Source: Cymodocea nodosa (lineage: Eukaryota > Streptophyta > Magnoliopsida > Alismatales > Cymodoceaceae). From it: DNA of 64,000 nt. The notes beneath the pieces were generated by a model that worked only from the letters and a program-made list of their open reading frames with translations, did not search any database and was not told where the DNA came from. The position numbers and the translations under genes are program-made. Positions 54,558-64,000 of the stretch are shown here, piece after piece; position 1 is the first letter of the stretch; each line of letters opens with the position of its first letter. The stretch spans positions 5,533,001 through 5,597,000 of the forward strand of contig CM072340.1 of assembly GCA_036874045.1 (NCBI GenBank), written 5' to 3'.

Positions 54558-57500
54558 CTAAGTAAAGCTTGAGTAGTCCTCTACTCTGACTTCTTCTATA
54601 ATTCCAAAGGAGCTTTTTGGTGTTTTAAGAATTGGTTTAAGTCTTTGTCCATTTACTTTAAATATATTCTGATTTTTAGGATTTTCAATTTCAATAGCTC
54701 CATAAGGATAAATATTTCGAACTATGTAAGGTCCTGCCTATCTAGATCTTAATTTTCCTAGATGGTTATGAAGTCTAGCCATATAAAGATATACTTCTTG
54801 TCCTATTTCAAAGCCTTTTGGAATAATTTTCCTATCATGCCAAAATTTCATTTTTTCTTTTTCTCTTAAAGTCTTCAAATAATTTGGAACCAATAGTAAT
54901 ATTTTACTCTTGACAAAAATAATTTCTTATCTTGTCTATTCCAATACTTAGGTGTTAAACCAGTAACTAAGTAATTAACTATGTCTGCATACCAAGGCAT
55001 TGTGTTGATGGTCATTAATTGTTCATTAGGAAAATTATCCTTAATTTCAATATTTGATTTTTCTATTTGTAATATTGATAAATGATCTGCTACTACATTC
55101 TCACAACCTTTTTTATCTTTAATTTCTAGATCAAATTCTTGTAATAATAATATCCATCGGATCAATCTAGGCTTAGTTTCTTTTTTCTTTATTAGATGTT
55201 TTAAAGTTGAATGATTCGTGTATACTATTACTTTAGCTCCAATCAGATATGATCTAAACTTTTCTAAGGCAAACACAACAGCTAATAATTCTTTTTCAGT
55301 AGTTATGTAATTAACTTGAGCATCATTTAAGGTTTTGCTTGCATAATGAATCACTCTAGGAGATTTTTCTATCTTCTGTCTCAACACTACTCCTACAGCA
55401 AAATCAGATGCATCACACATTAATTCAAATGGATGGCTCCAATCAGGTGCTTGAATTATAGGAGTTGAAATTAAGCTAGTTTTAAGTCTGAAAAATGCTT
55501 CCTTGTAATTTTTATCAAAGTTAAATGGGACATATTTTAATAGATTAGTTAAAGGTCTAGCTATCTTGCTAAAGTCTTTAATAAATCTTCTATAAAAACC
55601 AGCATGTCCTAGAATTGATCAAATATCTTTTACTGATTTAGGTTCTGGTAGGTTAGAAATTACTTCTATTTTAGCTTTATCTACTTCCAACCCTTTCTTA
55701 GAAACAACATGCCTTAAGACTATTCCTTGTTTAACCATGAAGTGACATTTTTCCCAATTTAAAACCAGATTTTTTTCTACACAGCGTTTTAATATTAGGT
55801 CTAAATTGCTTAAACAAACTTCATATGAATTGCCATATACAGTAAAATCATCCATAAATATTTCTAAAAAATCTTCAGTCATTCCAGTAAATATGCCTTG
55901 CATACACCTTTGAAAGGTAGCTGGTACATTGCATAATCCGAATGGCATTCTCTTAAAAGCATAAGTTCCATTAGGACAGGAGAAAGTTATTTTCTCTTGA
56001 TCCTCTAATGCTACTGGAATTTGATTATAACCTGAATACCCGTTTAGGAAACAAAAATATTCTTGCCCTACTAATATTTCCAGCATTTGATCTATAAAAG
56101 ATAAGGGAAAATGATCTTTCCTAGTCACAGCATTTAGCTTTCTATAGTCTATACATACTCTCCAGCCTGATTGAATTCTGGTAGGTATCAAGTCTTGACT
56201 TTCATTCCTAATAACTGTTAATCCTGATTTCTTGGGAACTACATAGATTGGGCTAACCCACGAGCTATTAGAAATCGGATAAATTATGTCATTATCTAAC
56301 CATTTCACTATTTCCTTCCTGACTACTTCTTTAAGGTTTGGATTTAATCTCCTCTCAAGAATTCTAACAGGTTTGGCATTCTCTTCTAAATATATGTGGT
56401 GACAGCATAAAGTTGAACTTAACCCTTTTATATCAGTCATAGTCCATCCTATTGCTTCTTTATAACTTTTCACTACATCTTTTAATTTAGCTATTTGATC
56501 CTCTTTTAAATTTGAAGAAATAGTGATTGGACAAGTTTGTTTCTCTTCCAGAAATATATAGGTTAATTCAGGAGGTAAAGGTTTTAATTCTAAATGTTGC
56601 CCGTCGGAAGCTAGAGCTCCTAATTGAACATCATCATTTTCTAAATTAATTTCTTGCAGATCTCCTTCTATATTTATGCTTTCACTTTCTTCTAAAGTTT
56701 CAGAATTGATTTGCCTATTTAATTCTTCTTGAATCACATCATCTAACATATCTCCTTCATCCTCTAAAAAATCTATGATATGTAAGGACATTTCTAATTC
56801 CTCAAACCTTTCTGGTTTGAAAATATTTAAGTGAGTATCCTCATTACCATATGCTAACTTCATTTCTCCAATTTTACAATTTATAACAACCCCTAATGTT
56901 GCTAAAAATGGCCTTCCCAAAATTAAAGATGTATCACTATTTCTATGCTTAATTTGTTGGGAATCCAAAATTACAATATCAATAGGATATATAAAATTGT
57001 TGATTTTAATTAAGACATACTCTATTTTTCCTCTAGGGTATCTTATACTTCTATCAGCTAATTGAATAACCGTACTAGTAGGAGTTAAGCCTTCTAATCC
57101 TAAGGATGCAAATATATCACTTGGCATAACATTTATACCTGCACCTAAGTCTATTAAAGTTCTTTCTAGAATGGTATTTCCTATGGTGCATGATATAACA
57201 GGGATTCCAGGATCAGATAACTTTTTAGGAATTTGTGGCAAAAATAGGGAACTACTTTGCTCAGCTAAAAAGACATTTCTAAGAACTTTTCGCTCTCTTT
57301 TCTTAGTACACCAATCCTTTAGAAATTTAGCACAAGGTGACATTTTCTGCAATAGATCTAACAAAGGAATGTTAACTTGTACTTTTTCAAAAATTTCTCT
57401 GATTTTTTCTTGTTGTTCAGGTATTGTTTGTTGTAATCTTTCAGAATAGGGTGCTAAAGATTGTGATTTAAAAGATTCTATTTCTTTCGTTTGATTTGTT

Positions 57501-57618
57501 TGATCATTTTTAGCTTCATTAGCAGATTCAGATTGTTCTTCAGTGATTTCTAGATTTTCAGCTATTACATTTTCATTATTGTTTTGATTTTTACTCTTAT
57601 CCACCTTCATATTATTTT
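54558..57618 (-). pseudogene. pol: pol of G3 with integrase core deleted
   Basis: It is open from the Copia B edge through protease (IDLGAGINVMPSDIF), RT (GWRVCIDYRKLN intact, FMDDF at 55859-55845) to a TGA at 55619, about 670 codons with no stop. This is the best preserved RT in the family here. RNase H follows ([22 protein letters not shown] with Asn for Asp). Near 54890 the frame jumps from KYYYW to the integrase C-terminal domain, removing about 0.9 kb with the HHCC finger and DDE core (the equivalent of G1 9557-8665). The remaining tail ends at 54558. The zinc-knuckle start lies beyond Copia B, off the window. Confidence 0.88.
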
Positions 57619-57619
57619 G

Positions 57620-59229
57620 TGTTGAGTATTTTTGTTTTGATGATGTGTGCTGAATGAAAATAATCATATTTCCTCAATTACTATTGCTTGTGAAAAGAAA
57701 TTAAAATCATCAATTAATATAGAAAAAGCTTACTAATATAAATACTTGTCTGTATTTGATCTGAAGTTAATAACTAGTCATTTCGTTGCATTAATTTCAC
57801 ATTTAGCTAAACGTTAAGTTAACGTGTGTTTTTATTGAAAAGCATGATATGTTTTAATGTTATATCTTCTGTATCATGAACAGTGCACGTTTAGACAACT
57901 CGTCAAGTTAGAGTTTTGTTTGTATAGAGGTCACGTGAGAACTCGTTAAGTTAGAGGCTTAAAAGTTAAAATAGGTCACGTGATAACTCGTTAAGTTAGT
58001 GAGTAAAAGAAGAGACGAACTCGTTAAGTTAGTGTTATACACGTGTTCAAATTATAACTTACGAATGTTGTATTGTATCATGTGAGGTGCACATGTTTAA
58101 CTCGTTAAGTTAACATAACTAAACGCGTTGAGTTGCTATATTGAACACTAAGGCAACGCGTTAGGTTAGCATTATAAACTTAAGTTGTTATTTTTGCATG
58201 TGGTAAAATTCTTATTATAAAAACATTTGTTTTTTACGAGTTCGTTGAGTTATCATAACCCAACAGAAATGGTTCGTTGAGTTATCATAACACAATGGAG
58301 ATGGTTCGTTGAGATAGCATAACACCACTGACTTGGTTTGTTGAGTTAGCTACAGTACTTATCACGTGAAATAGCACATGGTGAACTCGTTAAGTTAGAA
58401 ACGTTAAGTTATATATGTACTTATGTTACTCATTTAGTTAACATTAAAGTAACGACTTCTTATTACACTGATGAAAAACTTTTGGACGAGAAAGTTTATT
58501 TTGCAGGAAATTTTTCAGAGATCTAGGACTGATGATTAAAGAAAATTCAAAATATAAACGTGGCTTAGAACGTGTGTGTTTCGATGAAGGAAAAAGAAAA
58601 GACGTGGAGAAGTGGAAAACTAGTAGTGGTTAAACGTGAAGGATATGCATGAAATGAAGATACAGTATAAAAGGCATAGAATTCTCGTTGATCAATTTAT
58701 CCTTGCATACAAAATGAAACATCTTTTTAAGGATCAAACCATCCCTGCACACCCAAAGAAAAATCTTTTTTAGGGATCAAAAACACCTCTTCGGGAAAAA
58801 TCTCTCAAGTGGAAGAAAGTTCAGTGAAGCATAAAAAGGTAAGATTTTCGTCACTGAAGATTTGAAGTATCAGAAGTAAGCAAATTCAGTGAAGCATGAA
58901 AAGACAAGATATTTGTCACTAAAGAATTGTTGAAGAAGAAAAAGAAGAAGAAAGATCTCAAACAGGGGGAAAAGTTTTAAATTTCACAAATTAGTTTTCT
59001 CTGTTTGTAGTTATGAAATTGTTTAGATGATACATCGTATCGAAATATAATTGCATCTACAATTTCTGAGGAGAATTGAATTGTTTATTGTAATTGAAAC
59101 CTTGAATAAAAATGATTTTATGAAAACAATGTCTCGACTTGTTTTTGAGATTTAAAGTTTCAATTATATTTCAGAAAATATTAAAAATACACAATTCACC
59201 CTCCTCTTATGTAGCTATACGATCCTACA
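57620..59229 (+). repeat. 5' LTR of Copia B
   Basis: TGTTGAG to CCTACA, 1610 bases. Compared with copy A it has extra GTCACGTGA-AACTCGTTAAGTTA units near 57935-58000. It also has three GGTTCGTTGAGTTATCATAA-like units at 58245-58320 in place of the CGGTGAGTTA / AACTATCCGAAA module. The TATA box TATAAAAGG is at 58666-58674. Confidence 0.92.
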
Positions 59230-59231
59230 AG

Positions 59232-59243
59232 TGGTATCAGAGC
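59232..59243 (+). other. Primer-binding site of Copia B (tRNA-iMet type)
   Basis: TGGTATCAGAGC, undecayed, lies two bases after the LTR end. Confidence 0.93.
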
Positions 59244-59429
59244 TTTGTGAATAATCTTTGATATAAAATCGATACCAACTTATTTAATATCATTGCTTAT
59301 TCTACCTTCCTTGTTTTTAAACAGAAATTAATATCTAAGCATACGTTTAACTCTATTGATTTAAGACTCAAGTTGTTTTAAAGTTTTTAGACTGTTTAAA
59401 ATCAAATAGGTTGAAAAATCTAAGGTAAA

Positions 59430-61688
59430 ATGGCTACTGGAAATGGTAATTTTTCATTATATGAAGGCTAAAATCTTAATCGTCCTCCTTTATTTGATAG
59501 AATACATTTTGTATATTGGAAATATAGGATGACTGTTTTTCTTCAAAGTATAGATCATAAATTGTGGTTCATGATTTCTAAACCATATACTCTGTTAACT
59601 ACTCCTTATAATACTTGGACAATTACTGAAAAAGAAAATGAAACTCTGAATACTAAGGGCTTAAATATTTTATTTTGTGCATTGAGTTATGAACAGTTCA
59701 GTAAAGTGTTGGCATATAAATCTACTTATGAGGTGTGGCATGCATTAGAAGTTTCACATGAAGGTACTTCTCAAGTTAAAGAGACAAAAATAAACATGTT
59801 GATTCATAAGTATGAACTCTTTAAGATGCATGAAGACGAAAATATTTCTGAGATGTTTTCCAGATTTCTTGATATCATAAACTCTTTAAAATGTTTAGGA
59901 AAGAATTTTGAACAGAAGGATTTAGTGAGGAAAATTCTCAGATCCTTAAGTTCTAAATGGTCTCAGAAAGTAACATCAATTGAGGAATCACGAGATTTAA
60001 ATGTTTATACTATGAATGAACTTATATGAAATTTAACAGCTTAGGAAGTTCAATTAAATGAATCACTGAGTCACAACAAACTAAAAATGAAGAAAGAAAT
60101 AGTCTTCGAAATTAATTCAGATTCTGATATATCTACTGATTCTGACGAGGATTTGATTTTGCTGACTAGGAAATTCAAGAAAGCATGGAAAGCTAGGAAA
60201 CAACAAAGGAACAAAAATGATAAACCCTCAACGTCGAAATCATTGAATGACAAGAATTCTTCATCCAGAAAGTATGTATGTTACAACTGTAAGAAACCTG
60301 GACATCTTTCTCCAGATTGTCCTATGAGGAAAAATGAAAAGCAAAGTAGGACAAATCAAAAGAAGACGGCTTAGAAAACTCAGAAAAAGTTTTACAAGAA
60401 AAAGGCTTTGAAGGTCACTTGGGATGACACGTTTGAAGAGTCTGAATCTGAGGAATCAGCATCAAAATCTTCACATTCAGAAGGAGAACAAGAGTTAGAA
60501 GACGTTGCTCATGTGTGCTTCATGGCAGATAAGTCTGAGGTAATATCTGATCCTGAAAGTCATTCAGATTTCAACTTTGATGAATTATTATGTGCTTATG
60601 ATGCATTATTACAAAAACTTAAAGTATGTAAACTGAAAAATAAGAATATTAGAAAATCTTCATCCATTATGGAAGAAGAAAATTGTTTCCTATCTACTAC
60701 TTTAGAAAAGTTTAAATGTGATAATGAAAATCATGCTAGAGATTTGCAAAAATTTAGATTTAATGAATGTATCTTGCATGAACAAATACAAAATATAAAT
60801 GCTGAAAAATTAAAGATAGAATCTGAAAATGAAATGTTGAGAAACAATATAAATGAACTTGAATTAGAGATAGATAAATTAAAACTGAGAGAGCAAGATT
60901 TAAATTCTACCATTGGGAAATGGAATTTAAGTCAAACTAAGTTAGACAAACTAACTAATACCCTTGCGGTGTCTTATAAATTTGGCTTAGGATTTGATTA
61001 TCCTGAATATCCTGAATCTCATGCCAATAAAGGATTTATTAGTTGCAATACAAGTAAATCTAAGACTAAAATTCCTTTTATTATGAAACAAGGTAATAAA
61101 TATGTAGAAGTAGGTACTTCAGGGGATGAATCATGTAGTAATAATATAAATCAATGTGATTTGTCAAATTGTACTTCTAACATGATTATAAATGTTTCTA
61201 AAAATCTTGTTTCTTGTTCTGGAAATTCAGTTTCTAATGTTTCTAAAATTTCAGACAATTGTAGTAAACTGAAAATTCAGAAACCTGAGCATGTAATTCA
61301 ATACACTAGTATTAGACCAATTACTCATTCTGCATGTGATAAAACAAAAAATTCTTGTGCAGGAAAAGATTTTGTATGTACGAAAAGTGTTAATACAAGT
61401 ACAAAATCTTGGTATGAACTTACAGAAATGTATAAGTATGACCAAAATAAATTAACATCTGATAAAAATATGTTTGGTCTTGATTATACTACATCTGAAA
61501 ATAAAAAGAATGATTACAAAAGGAATAATGCTATATGTGAGTATGAAGCTAATGATAAATCAATAGTATTTACAACTAATAAGAATATAAATGATAATGT
61601 TAAACTATTTTTAAACAAAAAGAAGAAATATGCATTTAATGAACTCGGTCCTCAACAACATTGGGTACCAAGAAAAAGTTTTTCTTAA
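59430..61688 (+). pseudogene. gag: gag of Copia B
   Basis: It has the same layout as copy A: capsid, CCHC knuckle (CYNCKKPGHLSPDC), acidic stretch, coiled coil, and end at KSFS-TAA in frame with pol. Stops: TAA at 59469 (Gln in A), TGA at 60027 (Gly in A), TAG at about 60042 and TAG at 60372. At the last site B has a stop where A has Gln, and three codons later A has a stop where B has Gln. The ancestor was therefore open at both. Confidence 0.85.
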
Positions 61689-63736
61689 TTTGTGTTGCTG
61701 GAGGAAACAACATCAAAATGGATCTTGGACAGTGGAGCGTCAAGTTACATGATCAGACAAAAAAGTCTATTACAAAATTTTACAAATACCATGAAAGGAA
61801 GTGTAACATTTGGAAACAAAAGCAAAGATAGAATCATAGGTATGGGCAATGTTCAAATAACTCCTACTTGTGTTATTTCGAATGTACTATATGTAGAAAA
61901 CCTAGGATTTAATTTGCTGAGTGTCATAAAACTAACTGGAAATGGATATTATGTAGTGTTTGAAGATAATGTATGCAAAATAATTGATAAAAATACATAT
62001 GAAATTAAGTTTATTGCTAAAAGAAAAGGTTCTGTATGTATTTTATCTTTACCTTCTAGTGCAGTTGATTTAAATTCATGTTTGCTAGCTAAAACTAGTG
62101 ATGCATATCTATGGCATAGAAGGATTGGGCATATAAATATGAGACTGTTACATAAACTATCTAGAAAACATTTAGTGAGAGGTTTACCAAAGATTAAATA
62201 CTCAAAGAACTTTATGTGTGATGCATGTGAGTTAGGTAAACTTCACAAAAACTCTTTTAAATCCAAAACTAATATTTCAAGCAAGAGAGTCTTAGAACTT
62301 ATACATATGGATCTATTTGGACCAACAAGAATCATGAGTCTTGGTGGTAAATGGTATGTATTTCTTTTTGTAGATGACTTCTCTAGATACACTTGGGTAT
62401 ATTTTCTAGCATCTAAGACAGAAGTTTTTGAAAAATTTAAAATGTTTTGCAATTTTGTTCAAAATGAGCAAAGTGTCTCTATTCAAAAACTTAGGAGTGA
62501 TCATGGAACTGAATTTGATAATGATCAAATGGTTGTAAAGAGTGCATTTCTAAATGGTTTAATTAATGAAGAAGTCTATGTAAAACAACCACCTGGATTT
62601 GAAGATATTAAAAATCCTGACTTTGTGTATAAATTGAAGAAAGCCTTATATGGTTTGAAGCAATCACCTAGATCATGGTATGAAAGATTGTCTACTTTTT
62701 TAATAGAAAAAGGCTATATCATGGGAAAAGTGGATCATACTCTATTTATTAAGAGAGATGGTAAAGATCAGATTATTGTTCAAATATACATGGATGATAT
62801 AATCTTTGGAGCAACCTTTGATAAGTTGATAGAAATATTCTCTGAAGAGATGACTAATCAGTTTGAAATGAGTATGATAGGAGAACTTTTATATTTTCTA
62901 GGACTTCAAATTAAGCAAATGGATAAAGGTATATTTTTAAATTAGGAAAAATATGCAGATGAAATGCTTAAGAAATTTAATTTTAATGATACAAGGATTC
63001 AAGGAACTCCTATGAGTACTACTTTAAAGTTAGATATTGATGACATAGGAAAATCTATAGATCAAAGAAAATAAAAAGTATGATTGGTTCTTTACTTTAT
63101 TTGACTGCTAGTAGACTTGATATTATATTTGATGTGTGTGTTTGTGCTAGATTTCAATCTAATCCTAAAGAATCACACTTAATTGCAGTTAAAAGAATAT
63201 TTAGATATATACAAGGAACTAAAAATTTCGGACTGTATTATTCTAAGGATAGTTCAATAGATCTTATAGGATATACTGATGCTGATTATGCAGGATCTAA
63301 ATCTGATAGAAAGATTACTAGTGGCACATGTCAATTATTGGGAAATAATTTGGTGTCATGGTTTAGTAAAAAGAAAAACTGTGTAGCACTTTCTACTACA
63401 GAAGCTGAATATGTTGCTGCTGCACTATGTTGCACTTAGATTCTGTGAATAAGGCAAACTTTAGAAGATTTTGGATTATCTTATGATACAATTGAGATTT
63501 ATTGTGACAGTAGTTCTGCAATAAATCTTTCCAAAAATCCTGTATTACATTCAAGAGCAAAGCATATAGAGGTTAGACATCATTTTCTAAGAGATAATGT
63601 AATTAAAGGAAAAACTAAATTAGAATTTGTGTCTAGTAAAAATCAATTAGCTGATATATTTACAAAACCTCTAGACGAAAATACATTATGCAATATTAGA
63701 TTAAATTTAGGTATTTGTAGGCTATGTGATGTGTAA
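61689..63736 (+). pseudogene. pol: pol of Copia B with in-frame integrase/RT deletion
   Basis: The protease active site DSGAS is at 61728. GAG-pre-integrase and the first integrase Asp (IHMDLFGP) are intact. At about 62520 the frame passes directly from the second integrase Asp region (RSDHGTEFDNDQM) into RT (VKSAFLNGLINEEVY). The join lies at ATCAAATGG, which flanks both ends of the missing 1071 bases in copy A. The deletion keeps the reading frame and removes the integrase catalytic Glu and C-terminus plus the RT N-terminus. YMDD is present near 62787. Then follow TAG at 62943 (shared with A), a one-base loss near 63075, and TAG at 63437 in RNase H. Confidence 0.88.
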
Positions 63737-64000
63737 AATGCTTAAACTCCACATAAAAAGATAAGTATTATTGATGATGTTGTTCACCTCATAGATATTT
63801 TATACTTATTATAAATATCCAAAGTAATATCTAAACTGCTGCTTAAGATACTATGTATTTATTGTAAAATCATAGTAGTATCTTATTGATTTTAAGTTGT
63901 TTATCAATTTTAATGGTTTTTACGATTTTAAGTGGAAATGTAAATGAAAAACATTAAATACTTCTGACATTCTGAAATTTTGATTAAATGTTTTCTTTGA
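63737..64000 (+). other. Noncoding region after Copia B pol, cut by the window edge
   Basis: It matches Copia A 22587-22855 and is the start of the region that holds the block shared with Gypsy elements. No gene is seen. Confidence 0.8.

Larger units (their letters stand above)
44451..57619 (-). mobile_element. Athila-like Gypsy retrotransposon G3, interrupted by Copia B
   Basis: The minus-strand internal region runs from protease at 57618 to the second purine tract at 46637, followed by the LTR 46625-44451. The 5' portion lies beyond the Copia B insertion, outside the window. Gene order is identical to G1 and G2. Integrase is internally deleted. The last bases before Copia B are TTTTG, the expected 5-bp target-site duplication. 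Confidence 0.87.
57620..64000 (+). mobile_element. Sirevirus-like Copia retrotransposon, copy B (5' part)
   Basis: It is inserted in the protease-linker part of G3 pol. The 5' LTR, primer site, gag and an internally deleted pol are inside the window; the noncoding block, extra ORF and 3' LTR would lie to the right. It is closely similar to copy A throughout. Confidence 0.9.

Overview
The window is plant nuclear DNA made almost entirely of decayed, nested LTR retrotransposons. I see no host gene, tRNA, rRNA or CRISPR array. Evidence for a flowering plant: tRNA-Asp-type primer sites next to Ty3/Gypsy (Athila-like) LTRs, tRNA-iMet-type primer sites next to Ty1/Copia LTRs, a Sirevirus-style AAAAAGGGGGAGA polypurine tract, and a plant F-box/FBA-type gene. 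The DNA is AT-rich. The species cannot be named from the sequence.

Layout. (E0) 1-2060, minus strand: start of a Gypsy element running off the left edge, with LTR, primer site and an open zinc-knuckle ORF. (G1) 2266-15355, minus: Athila-like element with 5' LTR at the right, cut inside its last gene. (Copia A) 15358-28635, plus: Sirevirus-like element with both LTRs, gag, pol and an extra 3' ORF. (G2) 28636-42223, plus: same family as G1, lacking its 5' part, ending in an LTR that has a polypurine tract on one side and a decayed primer site on the other. (G4) 42262-44443, minus: short internally deleted relative. (G3) 44451-57619, minus: same family, cut by Copia B. (Copia B) 57620-64000, plus: second Sirevirus copy running off the right edge. 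G2 and G3 are opposed, forming an imperfect inverted pair of about 13 kb per arm around a 2.2-kb centre.

Gene order in the Athila-like family, in the sense direction, is LTR, primer site, zinc knuckle-protease-reverse transcriptase-RNase H-integrase, a coiled-coil ORF with a plant-transposon-protein-like domain (ORF2), a separate gag capsid ORF, an F-box/FBA ORF, a first purine tract, a noncoding block, a second purine tract, LTR. Two features are unexpected: the capsid gene lies 3' of integrase, and the element carries an F-box gene. G1, G2 and G3 have the same order, so it was propagated and is not a local accident.

The Copia and Gypsy families, normally unrelated outside pol, share three things here: an ORF2-type protein, a noncoding block of about 1 kb with intron-like borders, and LTR modules built from short palindromic words (CGTTGAGTTA/TAACTCAACG, AACTATCC/GGATAGTT, ACTTAAGT, CACGTG). 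This apparent exchange between superfamilies is the most interesting signal in the window.

Every long coding region is broken except the E0 fragment, which is open as far as it can be seen. Most lesions look like C-to-T changes (TGG or CAG/CAA to stop), as expected for methylated, silenced elements. Copies carry different stops at many sites, so intact ancestors can be inferred, but a few stops are shared by all copies.
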